A stretch of DNA of 35,386 bases from an uncultured Collinsella sp. (lineage in GTDB: Bacteria; Actinomycetota; Coriobacteriia; Coriobacteriales; Coriobacteriaceae): assembly GCA_902489665.1 (NCBI GenBank), contig CABUAT010000021.1:1-35386 (forward strand), written 5' to 3'. A program made the translations under genes and the position numbers. The number at the start of each line of letters is the position of its first letter. Position 1 is the first letter of the stretch. Below are positions 22,416 to 31,688 of this stretch, in pieces. Under the pieces are notes generated by a model that ran no database searches, was not told where the DNA came from, and saw nothing but the letters and a program-made list of their open reading frames with translations.

Positions 22416-25295
22416 TTATTGAGCATCAAGTTGAGCCTGACGCTCCCGGTCACGCCTGAGCAAAGGCGCCAAAAACTTGCCCGTATAACTCTGCGGACAG
22501 TCCGCAACCTGCTCCGGTGTGCCCGAAACCACGACGGTTCCGCCGCCGTTACCGCCCTCGGGACCCATATCGATCAGGCGGTCGGCAACCTTGATGACAT
22601 CAAGGTTGTGCTCAATCACCAGCACCGTGTTGCCCGCATCGACCAAGCGCTGCAGCACATCGAGCAGCTGGCGGACGTCCTCAAAATGAAGACCGGTCGT
22701 CGGCTCGTCCAAAATATAGAACGTCTTGCCCGTCTGGCGTCGATGAAGCTCCTTGGCGAGCTTCACACGCTGCGCCTCGCCGCCCGAGAGCGTCGTGGCG
22801 GGCTGGCCCAGGCTCACGTAGCCCAAGCCTACATCGTACAGCGTCTGGAGCTTTCGCTTGATCTGCGGGATATTCCCAAAGAAGGCCAGCGCCTCGGTGA
22901 CGCTCATGTCGAGCACGTCCGAGATGGTCTTGCCACGGTAGGTGACCTCGAGTGTCTCGCGGTTGTAGCGTTTACCGCCGCAAACTTCGCAGGGAACGTA
23001 GATATCGGGAAGGAAGTGCATCTCGATCTTAATCTGCCCATCGCCCTTGCACGCCTCACAGCGCCCGCCACTCACATTAAAGGAGAAACGACCCGGCGAG
23101 TAGCCGCGCGCCTTCGACTCCGGCGTACTCGCAAACAGCGCGCGAAGATCATCCCACAGGCCGATATAGGTAGCAGGGTTGGAGCGCGGCGTGCGGCCAA
23201 TCGGCGACTGGTCGATATCGATAACCTTATCGATGCACTCGATGCCCTCGATTTTTTTATACGGACCCACAGGGCGCGTCGAGCGGTGAATGGCATTCGT
23301 AAGGGCAGGCGCAATGGTGTCGGTAACCAGGGAGCTCTTGCCCGATCCCGACACGCCGGTAACAACCGTAAGCGTACCAAACTCGATTTTGGCAGTAACG
23401 TTTTTGAGGTTGTTGGCTCGAGCGCCCGTAATTTTAAGGCAGCCGCGACCGGGCTTGCGCCGTTCATCAGGCACCCGGATCATTCGTTTACCGGTCAGAT
23501 AAGCGCCCGTCATCGACTCGGGACACGCCATGATATCGGCAGGCGTTCCCGCCGCGACTACGTGTCCGCCGTTGACGCCGGCGCCGGGCCCCATGTCGAT
23601 CACGTAATCGGCGGCACGGATTGTATCCTCGTCGTGTTCGACGACGATAACGGTATTGCCGATATCGCGCAGGCGCTCGAGCGTCTTAATCAGGCGCTCG
23701 TTGTCACGCTGATGAAGACCGATCGAGGGCTCGTCCAGAATATAGAGCACGCCCATGAGACCCGCGCCGATCTGCGTTGCCAGTCGAATACGCTGCGCCT
23801 CGCCACCGGAAAGCGTCGCCGAGGCACGATCGAGCGTCAGATAGTCGAGTCCAACATCGACCAGAAAACGCAAGCGCTCCAGGATTTCCTTGACGATACG
23901 GCCGCCGATAAACTGTTGGCGCTCGGTGAGTTCCAGGCCCTCAAAAAACTCGAGCGATTCACGGCACGACAGGCAACAAACCTCGTAAATGGACTTGCCG
24001 CCCACGGTGACGGCGAGCATCTCAGGGCGCAAACGAGCACCGTGGCAGCTCGAGCACGGCTCCTCGCGAATGTACTTCTCCAGGCGCGCCTTGGTGTTCT
24101 CGTTCGTCGTCTCGGTATAGCGTTCGTACAGGATGTTGCGAACGCCCGAAAACTTGGTATCCCACTGGCTGCGACGTCCGTCGAGCTTTTGGTAGTCGAC
24201 CGAGATCTTCGTATCGCCCAGGCCATCCAAGAATGCACGACGCACGCGAGGAGGCAAGTCCTCCCACGGCGTATCGGCGCTCACCTTAAAGTGTTTGCAG
24301 ACCGCAGCAAAAATCTGCGGATAGTAGTTCGAATTGCCGAACAGACTACCAAAGACTCCGTCGGCAATGGACTTCGAGGGGTCCTCGATCAGCGCCTCGG
24401 CATCAACGGTTTTCTTAAAGCCCAGGCCGTCGCACTCAGGACATGCGCCATAGGGAGCGTTAAACGAAAAATCACGCGGCTGAAGATCGTCAATGGAGTG
24501 TCCATGCTCCGGGCACGCCAAGGCCAACGAATACTCCAGAAGCTCGCCCTCGGTCCCCTCGGGAGCATCACGATCGGGCAGCATGTACACGTTTACATTG
24601 CCGTGAGCCAGCGCGGTCGCCTGCTCAACAGACTCGGCGATACGGCCAAGAGAGTTCTCACGGATCACGATGCGATCGACCACGACCTCGATATCGTGCT
24701 TGAACTTCTTGTCCAGATCGATCGGATCGTCGAGCGAGCGCACTTCACCGTCGACACGCACGCGGCTAAAGCCCTCGGCGCGAAGGTCCTCAAACAGTTT
24801 GGTGTACTCGCCTTTTCGCCCGCGCACCACCGGTGCCAGCACAAACGCGCGGCGGCCCTCCCCCGCCGCCAAGACCTTGTCGGCAACCTGGTCGGTCGTC
24901 TGGCGCTCAATGACGCGACCGCATTCGGGACAGTGCGGGGTGCCCACACGGGCGAACAGCAGGCGCAGATAGTCATAAATCTCGGTTACGGTGCCAACCG
25001 TCGAGCGAGGGTTTTTAGACGTCGTCTTTTGGTCGATCGACACCGCCGGCGAAAGGCCGTCGATTGAATCCAAGTCGGGTTTGTCCATCTGGCCCAAGAA
25101 CTGGCGCGCATAGCTCGAAAGGCTCTCGACGTATCTGCGCTGGCCCTCGGCATAGATGGTGTCAAATGCCAGCGAACTCTTGCCCGAGCCAGAAAGACCG
25201 GTAATGACCACGAGTTGGTCACGCGGAATGGAAACATCGATATCACGGAGGTTGTGCTCACGAGCGCCGCGAATAACGATAGAAGAATCAGACAT
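22416..25295 (-). CDS. uvrA: Excinuclease ABC subunit A
   Basis: A 959-residue damage sensor with two ABC ATPase modules. The first Walker A GLSGSGKSS is near residue 30 and the second GVSGSGKSS near 640; both signature regions (TLSGGEAQR) and both Walker B DEPs are present. Zinc-binding pairs appear as CPECGR/CPECDG, CSSCHG and CEACKG/CEVCGG. It loads UvrB on DNA lesions. The start at 25295 follows AAGGAG at six bases; the upstream extension is not homologous. A LexA-type box lies about 60 bp upstream, so it should be SOS-induced. Divergent from the LtaS-like gene. Confidence 0.97.
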   Translation of the reverse strand: MSDSSIVIRGAREHNLRDIDVSIPRDQLVVITGLSGSGKSSLAFDTIYAEGQRRYVESLSSYARQFLGQMDKPDLDSIDGLSPAVSIDQKTTSKNPRSTVGTVTEIYDYLRLLFARVGTPHCPECGRVIERQTTDQVADKVLAAGEGRRAFVLAPVVRGRKGEYTKLFEDLRAEGFSRVRVDGEVRSLDDPIDLDKKFKHDIEVVVDRIVIRENSLGRIAESVEQATALAHGNVNVYMLPDRDAPEGTEGELLEYSLALACPEHGHSIDDLQPRDFSFNAPYGACPECDGLGFKKTVDAEALIEDPSKSIADGVFGSLFGNSNYYPQIFAAVCKHFKVSADTPWEDLPPRVRRAFLDGLGDTKISVDYQKLDGRRSQWDTKFSGVRNILYERYTETTNENTKARLEKYIREEPCSSCHGARLRPEMLAVTVGGKSIYEVCCLSCRESLEFFEGLELTERQQFIGGRIVKEILERLRFLVDVGLDYLTLDRASATLSGGEAQRIRLATQIGAGLMGVLYILDEPSIGLHQRDNERLIKTLERLRDIGNTVIVVEHDEDTIRAADYVIDMGPGAGVNGGHVVAAGTPADIMACPESMTGAYLTGKRMIRVPDERRKPGRGCLKITGARANNLKNVTAKIEFGTLTVVTGVSGSGKSSLVTDTIAPALTNAIHRSTRPVGPYKKIEGIECIDKVIDIDQSPIGRTPRSNPATYIGLWDDLRALFASTPESKARGYSPGRFSFNVSGGRCEACKGDGQIKIEMHFLPDIYVPCEVCGGKRYNRETLEVTYRGKTISDVLDMSVTEALAFFGNIPQIKRKLQTLYDVGLGYVSLGQPATTLSGGEAQRVKLAKELHRRQTGKTFYILDEPTTGLHFEDVRQLLDVLQRLVDAGNTVLVIEHNLDVIKVADRLIDMGPEGGNGGGTVVVSGTPEQVADCPQSYTGKFLAPLLRRDRERQAQLDAQ

Positions 25296-25356
25296 GGAAG
25301 CTCCTTGCCTCCTATTGCATCGAATCATACTGTCGATGAGTTTAGCGCACTCGACG

Positions 25357-25370
25357 CGCACAGATGTTCG
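25357..25370. promoter_or_regulatory. LexA/SOS box upstream of uvrA
   Basis: CGAACATCTGTGCG on the minus strand matches the Gram-positive SOS box CGAACATATGTTCG at 12 of 14 positions. It lies between the divergent uvrA and LtaS-like genes, closer to uvrA. Minus-strand TATGAT at 25324-25329 could be the uvrA -10. Confidence 0.65.
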
Positions 25371-25497
25371 TAATACAAGATTCGCAGACCTTTAGCTTTG
25401 CGTATCGGGTGCTTTGTTTCTCGAAATGCCGTGGAAAGGTTACTGTAATCTAATACTGAACTTAATTAATTTAATTTGCTGTAACAGAGGAACGTCC

Positions 25498-27651
25498 ATG
25501 ACCGAAGATATCCCCCTTGAAATCACTTCGAGCGACATGGCCAATCTGCCCATATTCATCGCCGTCCTTATCGTGGCCACCGTCGTCGTGCGCGTGTATT
25601 TTTCAATCAAACACAATGAAAAGCCGCCCATTGCCCGCGTCTTTTGGTGCGCGACGCTCCTCATCCCGCTCGGCGTGGTAGCTGCATGGATTACGAATCA
25701 ATTGCTCGTAAATGAGGACAGTTCCCTATGGGTCCTTTCTTATTCGGCGCTCGGTGCTGCCGCCGTCATACTTCTTGTCGAGCCCTTGGTTTCGGGACTT
25801 ATCGACCAAACCGATCTTGAGACGGGAACGGTTGCCTGTATTTGCCGTGACATCCTTGTCATCGCCGCTGTTTCAGCGCTCTCGTTCGTTTCACTCGAAA
25901 TTGCCTGCAACGAAACGTTCTATCACATTCCCGCCAACTCATTCGGGTTTTCCGTCGGGCTGCTCGCGACGGTTCTGCTCTCCCTTTATTTGCTGGGACA
26001 GCGTCATGGAGGCGTCATGGCCCTCGTGCCCGTCGCCTGTTGCATCCTTGGCATTGCCGAGCACTTCGTCATAACGTTTAAAGGCGAGGCCATCCTGCCA
26101 AGCGATATCTTGGCCCTTGGCACCGCAATGGAAGTGAGCGAGGGATACGAGTTTACCTTTACCGCCGGAATCGTAACCTCTCTAGCCCTGCTGGAGATTT
26201 CCCTGGGGCTTCTTTCGCTTATCCGACCGAGAAAGCTCCGTACGCCCACCCATGTCTTCCCCGCAATCGCCGCTAACCTCTGCGCTTTTCTGCTAGTGAC
26301 CGTTGTGGGGCTCTCGGGCTTTTCCAGCATCGACTTGGAGCAGGCGCTGAATTTTGGATTTGACCGTTGGCAGCCCATCACCACGTATGCGTCTCAGGGT
26401 TTTATCACTTCGTTCACCGAAATGGTCAACGAGTTGCCCATTGAGAAGCCCGAAGACTATACGCCCGATGAGGCGCAGAGCATCGAGCAGGAGCTCGCCG
26501 CCACCTACGACAGCACGTATGGCTCGAGCGAGCAGCGCGCGGCGGCTGTTGCCCAGTTCAATGAAATCAAGCCGACGATTGTTGCCGTCATGAATGAGAG
26601 TTTTAGCGACCTTTCGTGCTTTGAGCAGCTCCAGGCGGCCGGGTACACCGGCCCCGCATTCTACAACTCGCTTCCCGACACACTTGTTCGCGGCACCATG
26701 CTCGCTTCGGTCGCCGGTGGCGGAACGGCGAACTCCGAATTCGAATTTTTGACCGGAGCGACAACGGCCTTTGTCGGATTAGGCAAAATCCCCTATCAGC
26801 TGTATCAGATGAATGGCGTCAACAGCCTGGCAAAGGACCTTAAAGAGCTTGGGTATACCGCTACCGCTATGCACCCGCAAAACCCCGTCAACTACCATCG
26901 AGATAAAATCTATCAGCAGCTGGGCTTTGGAGACTTTCTTTCAATCGGCGATTTCGAAGGTGCGCCCTGTTACCATGCCGGCGTATGCGACTACGCCACC
27001 TACGACAAGATACTCGACCTGCTTAGAACCGACGAAGCCCCGCAGTTCATCTTTGACGTCACGATGCAAAATCACGGCGGCTACGACTATGGCACCGTTC
27101 CCGCCGAAGAGTTGACAAACTATTGGGTCGAGGGAGCCAGCGAGGGCGCCAATAGCGCGCTCAATACCTATCTTACTTGCATCAACGCATCCGACCGGGA
27201 CCTCGAGTACTTTATCAACGAGCTCCGCAATATCGGCAGACCGGTTGTCCTTGTCTTTTTTGGCGACCATCAGCCGAGCGCCGCAACGGCTCTCAACGAC
27301 GAGCTGTACCCTCAGGAAGATACGGCAAGCCACGCTTTCCGTATCTATCAGTCGACATATTTTGTCTGGGCTAACTATGAAATCGCCGGCAATACCGAGC
27401 TCAACGTCTACGACACCGTCGGGGCAAACGAGGTTGCAGCCATTACCCTTAATAAGATCGGCGCCCCGCTCACCGACTATCAAAAGGCTCTGCTTGCAAC
27501 AAGGTCAGATGTGCCCACCATCAATGTCGCCGGCTACCTTGGTGCCGACGGGCTGCGCTACGACTTGGAATCTGAAGACAGCCCATACGCCTCGACGATC
27601 GACAAGCTGCAGCGCATGCAATACCTCGAGTTCGCCAGCAAGGTTCAATAA
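25498..27651 (+). CDS. LtaS-like membrane phosphoglycerol transferase / alkaline-phosphatase-superfamily protein
   Basis: A 717-residue protein. The first about 275 residues hold around eight membrane helices, and the rest is an extracytoplasmic sulfatase-like domain. Metal and nucleophile motifs fit the lipoteichoic-acid-synthase group: Glu367 in MNESFSD, the putative nucleophile Thr410 in GGGTANSEFEFLTG, His in MQNHGGY, and the FFGDHQPS block. It probably transfers phosphoglycerol or a related phospho-group onto a surface glycopolymer; the exact product is unknown. The ATG at 25498 has AGAGGA upstream; the longer frame starts in the AT-rich leader. It has no membrane or glycolipid partner gene nearby. 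Divergent from uvrA, first of the plus-strand genes. Confidence 0.87.
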   Translation: MTEDIPLEITSSDMANLPIFIAVLIVATVVVRVYFSIKHNEKPPIARVFWCATLLIPLGVVAAWITNQLLVNEDSSLWVLSYSALGAAAVILLVEPLVSGLIDQTDLETGTVACICRDILVIAAVSALSFVSLEIACNETFYHIPANSFGFSVGLLATVLLSLYLLGQRHGGVMALVPVACCILGIAEHFVITFKGEAILPSDILALGTAMEVSEGYEFTFTAGIVTSLALLEISLGLLSLIRPRKLRTPTHVFPAIAANLCAFLLVTVVGLSGFSSIDLEQALNFGFDRWQPITTYASQGFITSFTEMVNELPIEKPEDYTPDEAQSIEQELAATYDSTYGSSEQRAAAVAQFNEIKPTIVAVMNESFSDLSCFEQLQAAGYTGPAFYNSLPDTLVRGTMLASVAGGGTANSEFEFLTGATTAFVGLGKIPYQLYQMNGVNSLAKDLKELGYTATAMHPQNPVNYHRDKIYQQLGFGDFLSIGDFEGAPCYHAGVCDYATYDKILDLLRTDEAPQFIFDVTMQNHGGYDYGTVPAEELTNYWVEGASEGANSALNTYLTCINASDRDLEYFINELRNIGRPVVLVFFGDHQPSAATALNDELYPQEDTASHAFRIYQSTYFVWANYEIAGNTELNVYDTVGANEVAAITLNKIGAPLTDYQKALLATRSDVPTINVAGYLGADGLRYDLESEDSPYASTIDKLQRMQYLEFASKVQ

Positions 27652-27661
27652 GCCCGCCCGC

Positions 27662-27707
27662 GCGTTTGGGCGACATAACATCGCAACGCACGCTCGCGGC
27701 CAAACGC
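27662..27707 (+). other. Weak stem-loop after the LtaS-like gene
   Basis: GCGTTTGG (27662-27669) can pair with CCAAACGC (27700-27707) around a 30-nt loop. No T-tract follows, so it is only a weak candidate for transcription end. Confidence 0.25.
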
Positions 27708-27714
27708 ATCATGA

Positions 27715-27744
27715 ATGACTCCCACTCGCAAACGAGGGTACAAT
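27715..27744 (+). promoter_or_regulatory. Predicted promoter of mrp
   Basis: -35 ATGACT (27715-27720; 4 of 6) and -10 TACAAT (27739-27744; 5 of 6), spacer 18 bp. The start codon of mrp is about 55 bp further down. Confidence 0.55.
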
Positions 27745-27763
27745 GACGCTCGTGTCACACCGC

Positions 27764-27777
27764 GGGGCTTCGGCCCC
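27764..27777 (+). other. GC-rich UUCG-tetraloop hairpin in the mrp leader
   Basis: Five-bp stem GGGGC/GCCCC closing a TTCG loop, an unusually stable RNA tetraloop. It ends 22 bp before the mrp ATG and about 10 bp before the ribosome-binding site. No T-tract. Confidence 0.6.
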
Positions 27778-27799
27778 AACATATACAAAGGAGTCATAC

Positions 27800-28630
27800 A
27801 TGGGTTGCGAGCACGCACAGGCCGCCGGAGGACAAACCGCGCCGCAGGAATTTGAAGAAAACACGCTGTCCGAGGTCAAACGCGTCATCGCCGTGCTTTC
27901 CGGCAAGGGCGGTGTCGGCAAGTCGTTTGTCACCGGTGCCATCGCCACCGAGCTTGCCCGTCACGGCCACAAGGTCGGCGTCCTCGATGCCGACATCACC
28001 GGTCCCTCTATCCCCAAGATGTTCGGTATGAGCGGACGCCACGTCCATGCCCTTGGCAACCTCATGCTGCCTGAAATCTCCGAGCACGGCGTCAAGGTCA
28101 TGAGCTCCAACCTTCTGCTCCAAAACGAGACCGACCCCGTCCTTTGGCGCGGTCCGGTCATCGCAGGCGCCATTAGGCAGTTCTGGAGCGAGACCTCGTG
28201 GGGCCCCATCGACTACCTGCTGGTCGACATGCCTCCGGGAACAGGCGACGTCGCGCTCACCGTCTTCCAGTCACTGCCCGTCGACGGCATCGTTATCGTC
28301 ACGAGCCCGCAGGATCTGGTCTCGATGATCGTCGCCAAGGCGGTCAACATGGCCGAGAAGATGAACGTCCCCATTCTGGGCATCGTCGAGAACATGAGCT
28401 ATATTGAGTGCCCCGACTGCGGCAAGAAGATCGAGGTCTTTGGCAAGAGCAAGCTCCCCGAGGTCGCAGAGCGCTATAACCTCGACATCTTGGGCACGCT
28501 TCCCATCAATCCGTCACTCGCCGAGGCCTGCGATAAGGGCGAGGTCGAGACCGCGCTGCCCGATGGCATGTTGCCCAAGGCAGTCTCTGCCGTCGAGGCT
28601 ATTACCCCGCACGAGACCGACGAGGCCTAA
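27800..28630 (+). CDS. mrp: Mrp/NBP35-family Fe-S cluster carrier ATPase
   Basis: A 276-residue cytosolic P-loop ATPase: deviant Walker A GKGGVGKS (about 36-43), DADITGPSIPKM, the MPPGTGD motif, and near the C terminus the CPDC pair that holds a bridging Fe-S cluster at the dimer interface. The protein lacks the extra N-terminal DUF59 domain found in some Mrps. It has a Cys near the N terminus (MGCEHAQ). AAAGGAG is seven bases before the ATG. The GTG of the following flavoprotein directly follows its TAA, so the two are coupled. Confidence 0.94.
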   Translation: MGCEHAQAAGGQTAPQEFEENTLSEVKRVIAVLSGKGGVGKSFVTGAIATELARHGHKVGVLDADITGPSIPKMFGMSGRHVHALGNLMLPEISEHGVKVMSSNLLLQNETDPVLWRGPVIAGAIRQFWSETSWGPIDYLLVDMPPGTGDVALTVFQSLPVDGIVIVTSPQDLVSMIVAKAVNMAEKMNVPILGIVENMSYIECPDCGKKIEVFGKSKLPEVAERYNLDILGTLPINPSLAEACDKGEVETALPDGMLPKAVSAVEAITPHETDEA

Positions 28631-29902
28631 GTGAACACGAGCGCCTTCTATGACGTCCTGGTAATCGGCGGCGGGGCTTCAGGCCTCGCCGCCGCCATTA
28701 CGGCCGCACGTGCTGGCAAAAGCGTCTGCATCGTTGAGCGCGATGTCGCCTGCGGCCTTAAGCTCCTTGCGACCGGTAACGGCCGCTGCAACCTCTCCAA
28801 CGAATCGATTGATCCTCAGCGGTATAACCACCCCGCATTCGTCGAATCTGTCATGGGCCCCCAACCCGAACAAGAGCTTATGGGTTTCTTCTCCTCGCTG
28901 GGCATCATGACAACCTCCGAGGAAGGCCGACTGTACCCGCGCTCCCTTCGCGCCGAATCGGTGCGCGACGCGCTTCTCAACGTTTGCGACCGCCTAGGTA
29001 TCACCTTAATCTGCGGAGCCAACGTTGCCTCGGCGCACAAAGCTTCCGAAGGCTGGACACTCCAAATAGACCGTCCAGCGCGGGCACTCAAGGCAAAAAA
29101 GCACGACGACCGAAAATCGGAGCTCCGCTCGCTTCGGAAAGCGCTCGCCGATGTCCCTCGCAAGAACGAGGCCCTGCAGGCACATACCGTAATTATCGCC
29201 ACGGGTGGCAACCCCACCGGTATCGCCGATACGTTTCGCCTCCCCCTCACTTCGCTGCGCCCCATCCTCTGCCCCGTATCGGCAACGGTCGTCGGCGATC
29301 GGGCGGCACTCAAGACGTTGGATGGCCTGCGCGTCCGCGCCCGCTTGACGCTCGCCCGCAATCATAATGAGCTCTGGCACGAAGACGGTGAAGTCCTGTT
29401 TCGAACCTTCGGTATCTCGGGCGTCGCTGTCTTCAACCTCTCCCGTCGTATCCAGCACGGCGATACGATCTTGCTCGACGTTTTCCCCGACCTCTCCAAA
29501 GACGAGCTGCTCGATATGCTCAACCGGCGCGTTGAGCTGCTCGGCTGCTTTTCGCCCCGCGATCCCCGTTGGCTCGACGGCATGCTCGCCCCGCAACTCT
29601 CCCGCGTCGTCTGCACAGCGTTCGAGCAGTGCCATCCAGGCTCCAACGATGTCATCCACCTGGTCTCGATCCTCAAGCACTTTAAGTTGCTCGTCGAGGG
29701 AACAGCCGAGGAGCGCTCGGCGCAGGTCACGCGTGGTGGCATATCTGTCGAGAGCATCTCAACACCCAGCCTACGCGCGCGCAGCGTTGTCGACGCCCCG
29801 CTTTACGTCTGCGGCGAAGCGCTCGACATCGACGCCGATTGCGGAGGCTTTAACCTTGCGTGGGCATGGCTCTCGGGCATTCGCGCTGCAAGCAGCCTGT
29901 AG
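28631..29902 (+). CDS. HI0933/YhiN-family flavoprotein
   Basis: A 423-residue FAD-binding protein. The N-terminal dinucleotide motif IGGGASGLAAAI (12-23) and the conserved GLKLLATGNGRCNLSN stretch (42-57) are family hallmarks; IATGGNPTG is central, and the C terminus holds CGEALDIDADCGGFNLAWAW. Its reaction is not known; YhiN proteins are uncharacterised flavoproteins. A basic, charged insert of about 40 residues (RALKAKKHDDRKSELRSLRK region) precedes the ATGG motif. Start GTG right after mrp's TAA, with GAGG five bases before. It probably uses flavin with an unknown substrate. Confidence 0.85.
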   Translation: MNTSAFYDVLVIGGGASGLAAAITAARAGKSVCIVERDVACGLKLLATGNGRCNLSNESIDPQRYNHPAFVESVMGPQPEQELMGFFSSLGIMTTSEEGRLYPRSLRAESVRDALLNVCDRLGITLICGANVASAHKASEGWTLQIDRPARALKAKKHDDRKSELRSLRKALADVPRKNEALQAHTVIIATGGNPTGIADTFRLPLTSLRPILCPVSATVVGDRAALKTLDGLRVRARLTLARNHNELWHEDGEVLFRTFGISGVAVFNLSRRIQHGDTILLDVFPDLSKDELLDMLNRRVELLGCFSPRDPRWLDGMLAPQLSRVVCTAFEQCHPGSNDVIHLVSILKHFKLLVEGTAEERSAQVTRGGISVESISTPSLRARSVVDAPLYVCGEALDIDADCGGFNLAWAWLSGIRAASSL

Positions 29903-29912
29903 CCGCGCAGTC

Positions 29913-29918
29913 TATAAT
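29913..29918 (+). promoter_or_regulatory. TATAAT box ahead of the second flavoprotein
   Basis: An exact -10 consensus TATAAT between the two FAD genes, with no matching -35. It sits just upstream of a terminator-like hairpin (29933-29966). It may drive the downstream gene with that hairpin in the leader, or it may be chance. Confidence 0.35.
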
Positions 29919-29932
29919 CAAAAACGCATTCG

Positions 29933-29966
29933 GGCCGTCTGGGATACCGGACGGCCTCTTTCTTGC
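29933..29966 (+). terminator. Terminator-like hairpin between the two flavoprotein genes
   Basis: Seven-bp perfect stem GGCCGTC/GACGGCC (29933-29939 with 29950-29956) followed by TCTTTCTT. It ends 17 bp before the next start codon and probably terminates or attenuates the mrp-flavoprotein transcript. Confidence 0.6.
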
Positions 29967-29982
29967 CTCTAAGGAGACCTCG

Positions 29983-31623
29983 ATGATCGAAATCACCCAA
30001 GTCAACGCTTCGCTCGATGAAGCCGGCGATGAAAATGCCTGCCTCATTGTTGGCAAGCGAGTCGCCAAGCGCGTCCTACGTTGCAAGGACTCCGAGATCA
30101 AGTCCATCGAGCTCCACCGCAAGTCAATCGACGCTCGCAAAAAACGAGACGTCCATTTTATCCTGAGCTTTCGTGTTGAGCTGACCAGTCCCCACCTCGA
30201 GCGAGAAGCGGTCGACAGCGTTTCCGAACGTGACCGCTCGCGCGTACGCGCGATAGAAGACGATGAGCCTTCATTCCCCTTCCCCATTTCCGACGCATCC
30301 AAAGAGCGCCCCGTCGTTGTCGGCGCCGGATGCGCCGGCCTTTTCGCTGCGCTCACGCTCGCCGAAGCAGGTCTTAAGCCCTTGCTTATCGAGCGCGGCG
30401 ACCCGGCATTTCGCCGCTCGCAGGCGATCGACCTCTTTCTAAAGGAGCGCATCCTCGACCCCGAGAGCAATATTCAGTTTGGTCTGGGCGGCGCGGGGAC
30501 CTTCTCGGACGGCAAGCTCAATACGGGAACAAAAAATCCCGCCCATCGCCTTATCCTCGAAACCTTCGTCGAGGCAGGTGCGCCCCGCGATATTCTGTGG
30601 GATGCCAAGCCGCACATTGGCTCCGACATCCTTCCCACGGTTGTCACCGCTATATCCCGGCGCATCGAGCAGCTCGGAGGTGTCGTCCGTTATCGAACGA
30701 AGCTCGTCGACATTCGCATCGACGCGTCTGGCGCCATCACCGGCATTGATGTCCAATCGTCCCAAGACGCCGTTTACGAGCCAATCGAGACAAAGCACCT
30801 CATCCTCGCCTGCGGGCATTCCGCTCGCGATATTTTTGAGCTCCTTAAGAGCCACAACGTGGCCCTCGCACAAAAGACCTTTGCCATGGGCGTTCGCATC
30901 GAGCATCCGCAACGCGACATCGACCGAGCCCAATATGGAGCCTCGGCGGGACATCCTGCCCTCGGAGCAGCCCCCTACAAGCTCGTCGCCCATCTTCCCA
31001 ACGGCCGCAGCGTGTTCTCGTTTTGCATGTGCCCCGGCGGACAGGTTGTTGCCGCCTCTTCAGAACCGTGCCATCTGTGCGTCAACGGGGCCAGCCTCAA
31101 TGCCCGCGACGGACGCAACGCAAATGCCGCCCTGCTCGTTAACGTCACGCCTGAGGACCTTCCCAACGATGACCCGCTCGCCGGCATCGAGCTCCAGCGT
31201 GCCTGCGAGGCGGCCGCCTATCGCCTGGGCGGTTCCAACTGGAACGCACCGGCACAACTCGTCGGAGATTTCCTCGCAGGACGCGCCAGCAAGGCGCCCG
31301 GAAAGGTAAAGCCCACCTATCCGCTCGGTGTGACCTGGACGGCAATTGACGAAGCCCTGCCGCAGCATATCGTCGAGTCGCTCCGCCTGGGACTTCCCCT
31401 ACTCGGAAAAAAGCTACGAGGCTACGACCGTCCCGATGCCGTTCTTACCGGCGTGGAGACTCGTTCGAGCTCACCGGTCACTGTCACCCGAGACCGAACG
31501 TGCCATGCCGTGTCGACCCCGGGCCTCTACCCTTGTGGTGAGGGAGCTGGATATGCCGGCGGCATCATGAGCGCGGCCACCGACGGCATCCGTTGTGCTG
31601 AAGCCCTGATCGCAGACCTCTAA
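29983..31623 (+). CDS. Uncharacterised FAD-dependent dehydrogenase (COG2509 type)
   Basis: A 546-residue protein. The N-terminal about 95 residues form a small alpha/beta domain with the LRCKDSEIKSIELHRKSID-like basic stretch; then the FAD motif VVGAGCAGLFAALTLAEAG (about 108-126), GLGGAGTFSDGKLNTG (about 168-183), the cysteine-bearing SFCMCPGG, and C-terminal GEGAGYAGGIMSAATDG. These are the signatures of the COG2509 family, whose substrates are unknown. AAGGAG is six bases ahead of the ATG at 29983; upstream codons lie in the terminator. It is the second FAD protein in a row after mrp. Confidence 0.88.
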   Translation: MIEITQVNASLDEAGDENACLIVGKRVAKRVLRCKDSEIKSIELHRKSIDARKKRDVHFILSFRVELTSPHLEREAVDSVSERDRSRVRAIEDDEPSFPFPISDASKERPVVVGAGCAGLFAALTLAEAGLKPLLIERGDPAFRRSQAIDLFLKERILDPESNIQFGLGGAGTFSDGKLNTGTKNPAHRLILETFVEAGAPRDILWDAKPHIGSDILPTVVTAISRRIEQLGGVVRYRTKLVDIRIDASGAITGIDVQSSQDAVYEPIETKHLILACGHSARDIFELLKSHNVALAQKTFAMGVRIEHPQRDIDRAQYGASAGHPALGAAPYKLVAHLPNGRSVFSFCMCPGGQVVAASSEPCHLCVNGASLNARDGRNANAALLVNVTPEDLPNDDPLAGIELQRACEAAAYRLGGSNWNAPAQLVGDFLAGRASKAPGKVKPTYPLGVTWTAIDEALPQHIVESLRLGLPLLGKKLRGYDRPDAVLTGVETRSSSPVTVTRDRTCHAVSTPGLYPCGEGAGYAGGIMSAATDGIRCAEALIADL

Positions 31624-31651
31624 CGCACGAATTCCAGCGCGCAAAAGACAT

Positions 31652-31683
31652 AGGCCCCGAGCTCCACAGGGAACTCGGGGCCT
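31652..31683. terminator. Bidirectional stem-loop between convergent genes
   Basis: Ten-bp perfect stem AGGCCCCGAG/CTCGGGGCCT (31652-31661 with 31674-31683), between the plus-strand flavoprotein and minus-strand uvrB stops. T-tracts are weak on both sides, but position and stem support a shared terminator. Confidence 0.65.
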
Positions 31684-31688
31684 GTTCG

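Noticed and set aside
22419..25067. An 882-codon plus-strand frame antisense to uvrA.
   Set aside because: uvrA is complete on the other strand with all motifs; the antisense protein has no recognisable domain.
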